Positions 10,959 to 24,394 of a stretch of DNA of 64,000 nt are shown piece after piece. Positions within the stretch are counted from its first letter, which is position 1. Every line of letters begins with the position of its first letter. This DNA is from Watersipora subatra. Taxonomy: Eukaryota; Bryozoa; Gymnolaemata; Cheilostomatida; Watersiporidae. The translations under genes were made by a program, and so were the position numbers. The stretch lies in the NCBI RefSeq assembly GCF_963576615.1, contig NC_088708.1:45743196-45807195 (forward strand), in the 5' to 3' direction. The notes beneath the pieces are model-generated. The model saw nothing but the letters and a program-made list of their open reading frames with translations. It was not told where the DNA came from and made no database searches.

Positions 10959-10982
10959 ATAGTGCATCCCAATGGCTGATCA

Positions 10983-10988
10983 TTTATT
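10983..10988 (-). terminator. Probable poly(A) signal of ODAD4
   Basis: AATAAA on the - strand, about 230 bp beyond the ODAD4 stop codon and 25 bp past the PSMB3 stop on the other strand. The two 3' ends therefore probably lie close together or overlap. Confidence 0.55.
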
Positions 10989-11216
10989 ACAGTTTTATGC
11001 TGTCATATATTAGTAAATATAGTCAATATCCACTCACCCTAGCACACCAGTCTTATTATGCTACATAGTAAGTTTACTATTCGAGTGCGGTATATCATTA
11101 TGCTATAAAAATATATATACATTCCCATAGGAAGACTGTCAGTGAGATTTCTATGTGATTGCATAGAATTATTCGAGCAGACTGTTTCTGATCCGTCAAA
11201 ATAATCTGTAGAGTTT

Positions 11217-14200
11217 CTATTCAGTGGTTTCTTCAGTCGGTAGCTCTTCTGCAAAAAACATTTAGTCAATTGTGCCTGAAGGTCTAATGCTTGGGTACAC
11301 TTGAGGTAAGAATCATGAACATATAAAATTGCCTTCTCAATCGTTTGCAGCTATTCCATTTGCACTCACCTGGTGCAGCAGATTGTTCTCCTGTTTGTTC
11401 TGTCTCTTCGCTTTGTTCCTGTTGCTTACCGTCATTTTGTTCTTGTTCGGGATCTGAAGCTTTGCTGACTTCCTCCGTTTGCTATTATTGGATAAGCAAA
11501 AACGCTTAGAAAGCCTTCACAAAACTGATGAAATATGTGTTACTGCAGTGGTGCTATAAATAAATTGGTCTTATACAAACTTAATAACAGAACTAGGACC
11601 ATCAGAAATGTCTTTAGATGATATGGTAATCTCGTGTGGCAGACAATTGGAGTTTGAATTGCTATTGTCAGTACTGCTAATTAAACCACCTCTGAGTGTC
11701 TACGTACGTGTGCCATTTTTTTGTTGACGTCATTTAGTGCAGACTTAATAGCATTCTCGGCTACTTCATCATTCATATCCCGAGATAGCTCTAAGGCTTC
11801 TTCAAATGACTTAGCAGCTCCTTTGTAATCCTGCAGTTTCACTGCAACAATATAATTCCATAAAATAATATGCATACCTAAGAAATGTAGCTGATTAATT
11901 TGCCTAACAAGTTTTCTTTAAATGAAGGTATAAATAATGCATGTTGCAACTCTCATTTACATAATAGTAAAACTTAGTACAACCCATCATAAGCTAGACA
12001 TGCAGCGTTATGCTTCCATTTACGGGCATTACAGAATTAAATTTATATATTGTTTTTTCTGAAATACCAACAAATAGATTTATGCTTGTTATGTTATACT
12101 TTCTGTAATGAAAAAAGAACAAACCATTGCAGTAATTACGCAACACAGAAAGATCTGAATAGATATCTGCATCAAGTTAGCTTTTGGCGATTATTGGTAT
12201 ATGGATCTCCCTTGATAAGTTAAATCATGGCATCTCTACTTTTTGGCAAATAACACTGATGTAAATTTCAAGAGTTAACTTTTGCTGCGACAGTGAAAAT
12301 TCAACACGTAAATGTGGAACTTCGTTCAAGGTCATCTATAGTTCACTAATCATAAAAAAGAAATACCCAAAGCTTGTGCGATAAGAACTCCAGCATGCAG
12401 CTTCCATTCATCATCATGAGCTTCGTGTGCTGCCTCCAAAGCCCTTTCTCCGTAACCACGCGCGACATCAAATCGACCTGATTCTAAATAGCACCTGCCG
12501 ATCTCGTGGAAGAGCCACGTTGATTCAAGAGCTGACTTAGACATTGGTACCTTGTCCTCCCAGACCTACCAATATGATCAATAACTGCATTGATGCTCGT
12601 GATTTGGAACATTAATGATCTTATGACATCAAGAGATTGAACAGCGCTCTAGTAACTGGGATGTAGAAGCGTTATTTACCTAACAGCAAACTTTGTTATA
12701 GTACTGGATTAGTAGCGTATCAGAGGCTGATGTGTGCTAATAAACAACAATTACCTCAATGGCCTTAGCAAATTCTCCAGATCTGGCATGGACTCTACCC
12801 AAATTGTCCAAAGCTCTTGACTTGGCTTCAGTGAGATCACTAGAGGGAGTAAATAAATGCAATTGTTTCTCCCTTTTCAGGATCTCATTGATCAGTAGTT
12901 TCATAAGAGATGGAAGACAACTCCACACAACTAATCTCTCATCAAAATAGGTCCTACTGCTCTTTGATTAGCCCAAAAAGCTCTCTTAATTCTTCACTAC
13001 TCAACCCTCTACCTAATCCAAAACAAGCTTCCCCAACTTCTCATTTCCTTAATTAACACAGTAATATTCAGTCTGAATGGTGCCCAGCTAACACCGCTAA
13101 AGTATAAAATTTAACACCTGTTACTGAAGACTTACTTTTCATTAGCTAGATCGAGGTCCTTGTTGTGATTGACTAAGGCTCTCTTGTAATTGCCCATTTC
13201 CAGATATGCATTACCGATGCAACTATATAGGCTAGCAGTGATCTCTTTATAGTTAGATATATCTGAATCATTCAGATTCTGTACATAGGTCAATGTTTTC
13301 TGAGCTCTCTTAAGGCTTTCTTCTGGTTTACCTTCTACCTGGTCTAAAGTGATGAGAAGGTAATTTTTTAATTCATATGTGTAATTGGAGAGTATTAAAA
13401 GATTAATTTTAGGCCACCAATTATTCAAAGTATGTAATATACATGTACTTATCAATGTATTTTACTGAAATATATAAAGAGGTGTTTTGCTTTGTTTGTT
13501 TTATTCCATTGAAAAAAACAGTAAGAAAGAGAAAAAAGTAGGACATAGGTTTTAACTAAAATGGATGAAAGTTCAAGCTACAAACTGTTTCAAAATTTAT
13601 ATCATTAAATTACATTTATTTTAGTTTAATTAGTATTTTATTTATTTTACATTTATTATATCTGTTTTAATTACAAGCTCTCTTTTTGATTCAACTGCTC
13701 ATAATTAAATAAAGTTGGAGAAGATATATATAGCTGATGTGATGTTGAAAAGACTCACCCTGGTCGATTCTCTCGAGTTGAATCATTACATAGTTCTCAT
13801 GATTTCCTTTCTTCTGTTTTCCTTTCAGCCTATCCTGTTTTTCTCGCTTGCGAGAATACATCGGCTTTTGTTGTCTCCAAAAGTCTGTTCTTGTATCTAA
13901 GTAGTGGAGTCCATCACAGGCCAGATCATATATCTGCTGTCCGTTTTTAGAGCTGGTATCTGAAACATAAGCGTGTCCTTTGAAGTACTCCGTAAGTTGT
14001 TTATTATTAGTGTTCTTATCGTTACTACTGCTTATAGTCTGCTGTTAGAGAAATGTTTAAAACAACCTTAGCACGTTCAGAGCCATTTGAAATATGCAGT
14101 CCCTCCTGACTGTTGCTTTTCGACTAATAGGAAATCTGCTAATTCGTAAACAATCATTCGCATCTAGTCTCAGTATTATTCCTGTATAGGTGTTCAGTGT

Positions 14201-17200
14201 TCTAATTTTTAAGCGAAGTAATTGAGATGCGCTGATACAATTGAAAAACCTCATAAGAAGACAAATCTTGAGAGATCGTCTTGAGCCCTTGAAAAATATC
14301 AGCAAAAGGAGCTATTGAGGAAAGTTTCTCATTTTATTCATCAACTGTTAATCAATAGAAAGCCTGTACATGTTTATGTACTGTATGTTTATGGATCTAT
14401 GATCCATAAACATACAGTTTAACAAATGATCAGCAGAAGTGCTTAACCTTGAAGTTACTACTCAATGTGAGATTGTGAGGTATTGTCAGTAGCGTGAGAT
14501 GATGGCTACTTGACTTGATAATGTTTCAATTTATTTTTCTTGAATAAGCTAAAATAGCAGGCAGACACAGGGTTTAGATACAAGTGGGTGCACAAATATA
14601 CAAATATATATATATATATACAGGAGCGAGAAGACAGATGAGTAGGACAGCAGACATTCAGACAGATACGCAAAGAGACATACTGACTGCCGCGCAAACA
14701 GGTACAAAGACAGGCAAACATCCAAAGACGGACACACAAACAGGTCTGCAGTGAGACTCTTGGGAAAAACATGCATGCGGACACACAACACATGCAACGA
14801 TCAAACAGTCTAGCATGAAGACAGACAGACGCGGAAATAGAAAAACAACAAGCGACAAATGCTATTGTTTTATTTGGAAGAGCCATTAGGCAGATCTCAG
14901 CACAGTGCATGTACATGCTATCTACTGGAGATTTCTATATATGTATATATCTAACTGACGCACATAAGTTTTCTATAGTAGGTTAATTGCTCACCAGTTT
15001 CTTTAAGCAGCTTTTCCAAGAACTCCTTGTCACCATATAGTTCACCAAGGAGCTGCCTGACGGTCTTTTCTGTACCCGACTTCGGTGGTGGTCGTTTCTT
15101 CTGCTCGCTGCCAGCTGTAGCTCTTCCATACGTAAATGACGCTCCTGGTTTCTTTAGCTTGGTTTTCTGTTCATGAAAATTAGTGAAGAAAAAGTGCAGA
15201 TAAAATCATTAAACAGTGAGTCGCTTTCATAAAACACTAGGGGTAGAATATGTATTTTAACTATATTATTCAACCAGTTCTGCCCCTACAAACCATATGA
15301 ATGGTAGAAACGAAGGCCATCTAATTACATCTCTAGGGTATAAGAATAGACAACATATTAAAAGCAATCAGTCTAGCATCTCTTCTGGTGCTTTTTGCTT
15401 GGACCAGCTAAACAAAATTTTTAACCGCACCTGCTGAGATGCTGACATTCAGCGAATATAAGATTTTTCTAATTCAACTTGAATACATAAGATGTTTGAC
15501 AAAAGATAAATGAAATAGCATGATATAACAAGTGTAACTAACAGCAGTTTACAAAAAGGTTGTAAGAAGGCAGTCGGAGTTTAGAAAGGTCATGAGTGTT
15601 GCTGACTGTGTAAAGCGGGGAGCAGGGCGGCGTATTGATAGGTGAATGAGATGCTGTCAGTATATAATGTTGTCTGTGGTGTAGTTTTCGCAGCTTATAA
15701 TTTATATAATAAAATAACAGAAAGACCAAGGTCATACCTCATCTTGTTTAGCAAAGAATGACAAGTCTCCTTCCTTGGTCAGCTTAACTGCTTGTGGAGC
15801 TGCAAATATGTAACAATGTTTGGAGTTGTCCTATCAATAAAAAGTGTAAAATCTATTTGCTGCTGATAGGAAGATGATAAAAATCATCATTTATCTGTCT
15901 ATTGCTTCATCTACTAGCATTTTCTCTATCACAGTGCTAATTTAGGTTAGAAGAGTGTGACTTACTTCCGACTGCATTGTCGATCGCTTCCTTTGCTTTT
16001 TGTATTCCTAGCCTAAACTCATGGAGTTCTGGCCTCAGCTTGTTTCCTCTGTGATAGAAAACAAGTGCCAGCTCAAACTCTCCCTTGCAATACAGAGCTT
16101 CAGCTTTTGCGAAAATTCCCTGAAATACAGATACTTGTCTAAAATATGCAGTTGCCCAAGTCGCATAAAGATCTTTCTAAAATGGCTAACACCCATAGGG
16201 TCAAGGTCATTTTTTGACAAACATCAAAATCAAAGACCAAGGTTGTGCTTTACAAAGAGATTTTTACTCAATCAATGTGTGTAGCCAATAAAACAGTAAT
16301 GAAGTGAAATAATATCATTTGCTCGCTTGCAAACTTGACACACTGAAATGCATCATCCATTACAACTTAAACAATAATACTTAGGTTTTTATTTTCCGTA
16401 CAAACACTATTAATCTAGAAAAAACTTGAGTAATATTTCATATATATTTCATTTTTTTCTTCAGTACTTCCCTTTACACAAATTATAGCAAATAAAAATG
16501 TACACAGTCGCTCAATAAATGATATGGCATCAGCACAAAGGTCACTATTACAGTCACTCCTTAACTGACACCATTCACTGACTGACTGTAACACCCAAAC
16601 CATGCATAAAACCTGTAAAATGGCAAAAAAAGTTTTAAAACACTACAGGATATCGCCTGAAAGAAAAAATTTTCCATATACACAACTTCGTACTTGATGA
16701 AATCCTAAAATACAAGTTGAAAATAGTGTCAGTTCTATAAGTGGAGAGTGAGAAAAGTGACAGAAGGAGTACTAGTACTAGTTCATACCTTGTGGTACTC
16801 TGGGTCATCACTAAGGCAAGTTTCAGCATCCTCCAAAGCCTTTGCATTGTCTCCTAATTGTAGATGACACCTTGATCTAGCTACGAGACATGCTCGGTCT
16901 CCTTCTCGAATTTCCAATGCCTGTTAATTTTATTCCTTTCATTAAAACTTGAATTTGAGGTAAAAAGCCTATTAATAAAATCCACAACTAATAGGGCATC
17001 ATTTGTTCTAGTAAAAGAATCTAGCAAGTGCTAAGTACATATTTACAACTACGTATTAAGAAACACCACGTATTATAAAATACTACCAGGCAATGCTAAC
17101 CATGATAAGATTTGTGTCTTACTAAAAAGATGCCTTCAAAATCAAAAGATTTTTAAATATTTCCTTTTTTTAGGTGTGATATTGGATTAAGTTATTTCAA

Positions 17201-20200
17201 TATAAACACTGCTGACTTGCATGAATATAACTTTTGAAACTTCCACAATCTAAAGTAGGTGCAGACAATTTGAGTAACAGTGTTATCGATAAGTCTAAAT
17301 TTGGAACAAAAACAGCAAGAAATTGGTGCCTTTATGTATTCTTTTAATAATTCGGCATAGTTGTTGCATCATTATACGCAAATAATTAGACTCAACTGCA
17401 ACTGTAAAAAATGCTGATTAGGCCATTAATCTAATCTAAGGCTTTAAATATAATTTTGATGTTTACAAGGTTTAGTTGATCAAATTATATGACACACCGC
17501 TGTAATTTTCCTTCATGAATATCTTGTTGCTTTTTCAACTACTTTAACATGAGCTCATGAAAATTTTTGAGACTTTTTATTGATATCGAAAGTGTTACAT
17601 CTAAAATGCTATATTTACTACAATACTAAACTGACAGTTCATTTTCTTATAGAAAATAAATTAATGACTCCACTAATGGTAAGACTGAAAGTATAAGAAT
17701 TTATGGCTTTCAGTTCAAAAACACATCAAAATTGCTTGTACTCTTTAAGCGGTCACAAATCAAGCAGCAGTTAGAGTAAATTACATAGTAACTTGCAAGG
17801 AATTACTGTATCTGTTGACTTGTGCTTATATTCATATTGCTAAGATAACTCCAACATACAGTATTTCATACATAGAAAGCAACACGCTGAACGAACAAGA
17901 ATTAATTAAACTGTTGAGCGGGAATAAAAAGAACACCCTGCACGTCAATCTATTCAAAATGATTATTAGAAAGATAAGCCTAGCAAACTACTTAGTTGCT
18001 GCAGCCGTCATAGAACAATTGTCTTTGTAATGCAGGTATTGCGCGTGTTTTCTACTAAAGAATTGTTCAAAAAAGCTCATTTTGAGTTACTTTAAAACAC
18101 CTAAACATATAATGGAAAGCCTTAACATAAGCAATGCCTTACAACATGTTCATTTCAGAACATTTCCTTTGTCGAAAGCTACACTTTATAAATACATGTA
18201 TAAGATTTTAATTAGTATGAAATCGTGTGTGTTAAATAAACTAGTGAATATTACTATAAATCATTGTTTCTAACTTACTGTGTTTTAATACGAAGTGTTG
18301 CTAAAATGTGCGTGCATACAGTAATATAATTAAGGAAAAACTAAAATTTATATTTTTAGAGTTTCATACTTATAATGTATACCAACAGTATTAAATATAC
18401 AGCGCTGCTGAAAGTGTCCTGACATGTGGTTGATGCCTAAAGATAATGCAAGTTAATGTAAAATAAACACAACACCAGTTCTCATCTTAATTTTATTTCA
18501 TGCATAAACTTTCTTATAATGTATCATTGTTAAATTATCGTTATTATTATTATAGTGGGAATAGCATATAGAGACTACTATACTATAAAATATATACATC
18601 TGCTAAACATAATTTATACTGGCCACTTTTTTTATTTTCCTTGTTCTTGTAATTATAATTTCTCAAACTCTTGTACTTAACGATTTCAAGAACACCAGCT
18701 AGCTTAAACATCAAATATGTAATTACACAAATGATGTTTAAACTAGCTACGGCTTTTAGACATTGACACCAGATGGCTTTGAAACAGTGTCTACGTATAC
18801 AGCTATGTTTTGTCTATGAAATGTAAGGCTATGGGAGCGTGTAGAAACTGGATTATGTAACTTATGCTCTTAGGCACCTATTATAAAATTAGTAAAATTC
18901 TTTGGACAACAAACACTCGTGGTATAAGGCTTCATGATATTTTATCATTATTAACATTGTTATTATTATCATCATTATTAACATCATTATTATCATAATT
19001 ATTATCATCATTATTAACATCCTTATTATCATCAATATTATCAACATTATTATCATCATTATTATCATCATTATTAACATCCTTATTATCATCAATATTA
19101 TCAACATTATTAACATCATTATTAACATCCTTATTATCATCATTATTAACATCCTTATTATCATCAATATTATCAACATTATTATCATCATTATTATCAT
19201 CCTTATTATCATCATTATTAACATCATTATTAACATCATTATTAACATCAATATTATCATCATTATTAACATCATTACTACCACCATTATTATCATTATC
19301 ATCATTGGAACAAAAGATTTTGCATCACATTCTGGTTTAACTGGCATGACTTGACTTTTGTTAGGTAATTTTTCAAAAAAAGCAACAATGTTGTGTTATT
19401 CTTTCTCAAATACATGTGCATTTAGTTCATAATAGCATAGCAAAGCTGTTTGTTACTCTAAAATAAATATTAAAAGCATATTCTTAAACATCTAGCCAAT
19501 TTAAAGCAGCATTAATTTAATAAAAGTGACAGTTTTGGTGCCATAAGTTTGTATCTCATCAATAATTTACAGTTAAAATAAAATGACAAAATTGGAACGT
19601 TGTCTATTCTTGCACCAAGATGTGCCTCTCATGTAGTTTTTACCAACACATTAAAACTCCAGTTTTATCAATCATGGTATTTGACTACAACTGAATTTTT
19701 GACTTGCATTCTATATACCTTTTTTCTAACAAAAATTTTTTAGTGGCAGATCTAAATAGAAATGCTTAAATATAAGCTAATGTTAGTTTAGTTTAAAAAA
19801 AAGCTGAAGCTAATATTTAAAGGTTTAAATGACAACTGAGTTAATACGGTTTTATAATCATACCCTGAACAAGAATGCATGGTGCCATAGTGATCTCATA
19901 GCTAATTGAAGTGGCGACAGCATTGCCACTCCTACAACAGTAAACATATCTACAAAATAAAAACTTTGTCTTTCTTGTAAGGCGGTGTCTAACGTGCAAA
20001 AAATAATTATAAGCTAGCTATTTTGTTTAATAGATTGTGTAATTCTTTCAAATTAATTTTTAAAGTTGCTGTAAACTCCAAACAAGTATGATTTGGTTAA
20101 AGGAAAAGCTATTTTTCTAAAAGTATTTATGCTGATTTTGATTTAAATCTAATTTATATCAAATTTTATTTTAAACACTCAAAACATGAATAACTATTTT

Positions 20201-20541
20201 TTCTACACATTTCTAAACGTCTACGTTGAGCAACTCCACGAGTCGAACGTAGCAAAAGTACGCATAAGTTAGACTAACTGTGTTAAGAGATTAATATAGT
20301 TTACAAAAGTTGTGTAAAAATACTTAAGCAAAAATTCAAACACATTAACAGTTTATGTCGTGATAACATGACTTAAGATTACTATGTAAACAATCCACCA
20401 GATGCATACCAATGAATAACTTTCTATTGACTTTCTGTAGTTTCCTTGTTTGTATAGTGCATCTCCTTCAGCCCTATAAATCTCATACGTTCCTTTAGGA
20501 CCATTGTCGCTTCCTTCTCCGTCATACATTGTTTGGCACAA
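11217..20541 (-). CDS. ODAD4: Outer dynein arm docking complex subunit 4 (TTC25)
   Basis: A TPR-repeat protein of the complex that docks outer dynein arms on axonemal doublets. Exons in sense order: 20541-20410, 16920-16789, 16119-15966, 15799-15738, 15166-14995, 13959-13759, 13343-13136, 12839-12755, 12565-12367, 11841-11708, 11481-11370, 11248-11217. Phases agree throughout; the sum is 1,623 nt or 540 aa. Matches to remembered TTC25: AEGDALYKQGNYRKSIESYS, LALVFYHRGNKLRP, EKTVRQLLGELYGDKEFLEKLL, YLDTRTDFWRQQKPMY, TEAKSRALDNLGRVHARSG, TWLFHEIGRCYLESG, VKLQDYKGAAKSFEEAL. TPRs lie at both ends and the tail is glutamate-rich. The start could be 20541 or an in-frame ATG four codons later. It is shorter than human TTC25, lacking most of the charged C-terminal tail. 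Confidence 0.95.
14380..14418. repeat. Perfect short palindrome in ODAD4 intron 5
   Basis: ACTGTATGTTTATGGATC and its exact complement flank a 3-bp TAT loop. It lies between ODAD4 exons 5 and 6 and away from the splice sites. Confidence 0.8.
16921..20409. other. ODAD4 intron 1, gene-free
   Basis: A 3.5 kb AT-rich intron with no supported exon. Apart from the trinucleotide array at 18937-19303, I see no element ends or coding motifs. Confidence 0.6.
18937..19303. repeat. Compound trinucleotide microsatellite (ATT/ATC)
   Basis: About 370 bp of ATT, ATC and AAC triplets in repeating blocks such as ATCATTATTAACATC. A long open frame across it on the - strand (Met/Ile only) is an artefact of the repeat. 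Confidence 0.95.
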
Positions 20542-20884
20542 ACGACTTGTACGTTAGAGCATAAAATATTTATGAAATCAATAAAGTTTGGTGTCTTGCC
20601 ACTTGTTGCTATCTCAAGACCTACTAATATGGCGAGTTGCATGGCAACGCTGTGAAGCGCAATGAAATAGAAATGTATTTAATTTGTGGGAGGTACCGAA
20701 GCTACACGATCGTTTCAATACCAGCTACTCGCAGGCTATAAGTCATAGGTCTAGAAAGGAGACTTGAAACTAAGAGTCATAATGTCGAGTAGCGCCGAGT
20801 AATTCGAGAGCACCAGAAAGGACCACTCCACTAAAAATATTTCGCATCCGTTTTTAAACTTTCTTTCAATGATTAGAAAAACCG
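20542..20884. other. Upstream region of ODAD4
   Basis: Between the ODAD4 start codon and the first inverted-repeat copy. It should hold the ODAD4 promoter; no definite promoter element was recognised. Confidence 0.4.
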
Positions 20885-21628
20885 GTCAGGTATAATTGCA
20901 GTGGCTCAAAACCTGGTCAGTTTCTGGGTCGTTTTGTAGGGGTGGAGCTTAATCCGGAAATACAAAAGCTTTAAAGTTAACCGAACCGGTCAGGTATAAT
21001 TGGGTCAGGTATAATTGCAGTGGCTCAAAACCTGGTCAGTTTCTGGGTCGTTTTGTAGGGGTGGAGCTTAATCCGGAAATACAAAAGCTTTAAAGTTAGT
21101 CGAACCACTGCAAACGTTTAGTTGTTGAGAAATCGAGTAGTTATCTTTTTGTTTAACAAAATATCACGTAAGCATCTTTTCCAAGCAAATTTTTAATTAC
21201 AAATATGAGTATTTACATAGCTGTTTATCGTAGTTTTTTCTTGTTAAGAATAAATGGTAACACGCTCACAAAACGGAAAAATCTTCTCAAAAATACACCA
21301 TTAATTATTCTGTATTCGTTTATATTTGAAAAATAGTTTTATATTTTTTTAATATGGATACACTTTTGTAAAGCGGTATTACATAAAATATTGAAAAGTT
21401 ACGATTGTGTTCTGAACAAATAAAATGCATAACATAACGGTTGTCCACTTTGTTACCATTCTGAGAGTCTAAAATGATTCTATTTTGTTTCACTGTAAAT
21501 ATTAGTATTAGCATCTCGTTAGGCATTGATTGTAAAAATGAAGGCAACAGAAGACATCAGTTTCTTATCTTTACTGTATTTGCTGCAAGCACACACTTTT
21601 TTAACAACTAACTTTATATTACTACCAA
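20885..21628. repeat. Left arm of a large inverted repeat, end duplicated
   Basis: The outer ~115 bp (GTCAGGTATAATTGCAGTGG onward to TTAAAGTTA) occurs twice in tandem, starting near 20885 and 21003, with a short extra piece of the terminal sequence between. From 21003 to about 21628 the sequence is an imperfect inverted match of 26354-27020. Shared landmarks include AAGCTTAATCCGGAAATAC-like, CATTCTGAGAG and GGCAACAGAAGACAT-like stretches. Confidence 0.8.
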
Positions 21629-22048
21629 GTCTCAACTGTAGTACATTTTGAAACAACAACAGTATGTAGCTACCTAAGGAACAACCATTTAATTGTGTAT
21701 CTCAAATTTTATTTGAACTTGTTACTACAATGGTGCGCTGTCAGTAGCACTGCCAGGCCTAGGCTGTATCTCATCTGTTTGGTTCACAAAAAGTGTAGGA
21801 GAGGAGGCAAGGTAAAGCAAGTTTTTGTAGTCTTCTGCAATGCAGGGCAGTTATATTTTTGGACTAGACAGCCTGCCTGTGATCAGTAGTCCTCAGTAGT
21901 CAGAGTCGCTTACTGCTTGCAATTTGTCTTAAAAAATTAATTGAAATGCACTGCATATTCATATTGCTTCAACCCTAAAAGAAGACCTCAGTGGGTCATC
22001 ATGTATTCATAACTGACTTTTTGTAGTCATCATTTCATCTTCTATATA

Positions 22049-22170
22049 GGCCTACCTACAGGCCTCCCGTGCCTGTAGTCGGCAATCATGTCGGTAGGTT
22101 ATCGAAGCCTCGATAGCTGAATGACATGATCGCTGACGACAGTCAACTTCTACGAGGAGCCTGAGGGCCT
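22049..22170. repeat. Imperfect hairpin region
   Basis: TAGGCCTAC-type ends at both sides, an inner perfect TATCGA-AGCC-TCGATA stem, and GTCGGCAATCATGTC opposite GACATGATCGCTGAC make a foldable block. It precedes the first exon of the unrecognised gene by about 40 bp. Confidence 0.45.
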
Positions 22171-22208
22171 ACCAAATATATTTTTTAATTGCTGTGCATT
22201 TAAGCATT

Positions 22209-24086
22209 ATGCCGCTCCTTCTTGCCTCATTGTTAGACGAGACTGAGCAAGCCATCAAAGCCCATGGAATCGAATATGGCAACAAGTTTTACACAAACCA
22301 TGAGGACGGCATATTCAACAAGCATGAAAGACTTTTTGAAGGTAATCTCATATCCTTAAAGCACTTTTTCTCCACTGCCTAATTTGTGATCTTGTGTTGA
22401 AAATGAACATTTTATACCTTGGATATTTTAGTGTAACCTTGATTGTGAAGTGTAACCTTGATTGTAAAATGTAGGCCTATGCTTGGTTGTTGTGCAATAG
22501 AAGTACATGTCAATAGTAGCTTATATGTTTTTATGCTGCAGTTTTATGAAGCCCTTTTTGGTTCGTTTTTGTACCATGTGATCTATCACGTCACAGGCCC
22601 TACTTGAAGCAGAGTTGACACAATTTTCATCAGTTCACTAGCAACTCACACTGGATACACACCATCTACCTCTCAGCAATAAAGGATTACTCTCTATAGA
22701 CACTCAACTCTTAAGCTTAATTTGACTAAGTGGATATTCGTGTATATACAGACATGCAGTGGATTACAATCAAGCTTATAGTGCAGCCTTGATTAGAAGA
22801 TATACATGGGCTTCAGTGTACAAGCATTGGCATGCAATTGAAATGACATTAAAAATCATTGTATATATTAATAACTACAATCAAGCAAGCAATAAATGTA
22901 TCAAGCATCATATACATGCAGCAGTTAGTTCCCAATTGAGTGTTAGCAATCAAGTAAGGCTAAAAACCTACAACGTCTTCAGCCATTGAATCTAAAAAAT
23001 CTGTACCATGTTTCTTAATTTTAAAATTTTATCTGCTCTAATTTAGCAAGGTGAAGATATTTGGAGAGGTAAGAACGTCATTCATGACAGTCAAGGCTAT
23101 TTATGTATGTATGGCGAAGAAAAAGAGTATGGCGAAGAAAAAGAGTATGGCTGCATGTACGGCCCTGAAAGACAGCAAACCCAGAAGGAAAAGTACAAAG
23201 AACAGCGGAGGGTAAGTTACCGATACACCAAGAATATTTTACTCAGCCTATTATAAGGGATATTTTTGGACAGCAAAACTCGGCCATTGTATGTCCAATA
23301 TATTTAGACAGGGCTATCCTTCCATGTCTTTGCAAATGCACAGATAGTATAGTATGGATTTTACATAGAGATGATAAATAATATTTATTACTTTTATGGA
23401 TTGTAATTTGTCTTATTTCTGAAATAGCTATCTTGTAACAAAAGCGTGCGTGCACATTTATATTCTTGTAAGCCGAAATCAGAGAATGCAGTAAATCTAA
23501 GTCTACACTACTGTGAGGGTTGCGACATGTCTAAGCTGTATTCGATACTTTGCTTTCGGTCTCACAGTACATCAAAGTTCAAAAACATTTTCTCTTATTT
23601 TAATTCATCTACACTCTCATAGAAATTTGGTAGAATTGCAAAGAAACAAGGACTTGATTGGAATGCTCAGATGCCATATCCTTGACCCAATAGCCAGTGA
23701 AGTTTACGGCAATCTGTCTCATTTTTTCTTGAGAATTTCTCATCCCGAGGCCTCACACATGCGCCAGATAGTATTATATCGCAGTTCACACCTTTGGTTA
23801 AACTTGGACGTAATATTATATTTTACATTTAATATTTTACACCTAAAATTTGCAAAAAACAATCATTAAAAGCAAGATAAAATGAACGCTTATTTTGGAG
23901 CCCTGCAACAAGGCCTTTGTTTGGACTCTTTTGCCAATTTGAATTTAGTTAGATTGTGCCCACAAATATAAATATGCTATGCATGTGCATAAATTCATAT
24001 ATGTTGTCACATGGTGTCGATATACATAATTTACGTATTGTTTACATTTTTAGTCACAGAATCCAACAAAGAGACCGCATCCTTAA
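22209..24086 (+). CDS. Unrecognised three-exon gene model inside the inverted repeats
   Basis: I do not recognise this protein. Exon 1 is 22209-22341 (MPLLLASLLDETEQAIKAHG...KHERLFE, donor G|GTAATC). Exon 2 is 23051-23211 (GEDIWRGKNVIHDSQGYLCM, a duplicated YGEEKE unit, CMYGPERQQTQKEKY, donor AGG|GTAAGT). Exon 3 is 24054-24086 after TTTTTAG, ending SQNPTKRPHP and a stop. Phases agree: 327 nt, 108 aa, with a hydrophobic start and a basic, glutamine/lysine-rich C-terminus. The exon 2 acceptor (CAAG) is weak. An alternative 3' end may use the exons at 24395-24558 and 25373-25435. No transposase motifs are visible. Confidence 0.4.
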
Positions 24087-24394
24087 GACAATACATCTGA
24101 TAGTAACACGGAGGTACTCACTCACATAACCAGCAATAAAATTTTAGGTAAATCGTGCAATATTAATTATGGTTAAATGTGGAATTTCATTGGTAGGCGG
24201 ATCTTCAAGCCATTTATAGCCCTATATTAGTAGCTAGAAAAACGTGAAGTTATAGTAGGATAATGCAGAAGAACCCCTTGTGTAGGCAGGATTAGGTTTT
24301 AGAAACAAATTATTTGCTGCCAACTGCAATATTTGTTAAGTTGCCTGTTCACACCCAGCCAAACGTTCAATGCCTCGAGCATTCTGATTTATAG

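Noticed and set aside
11239-11269. ODAD4 frame continuing beyond the last exon (MTKCFLQKSYRL...)
   Set aside because: A shadow frame. The phase-correct exon 11248-11217 ends in TAG and completes a 540-aa product.
11520-11545. CTGATGA word as a hammerhead ribozyme core
   Set aside because: No matching GAAA and paired helices around it.
18889-19347. 152-codon Met/Ile frame
   Set aside because: A translation of the ATT/ATC microsatellite.
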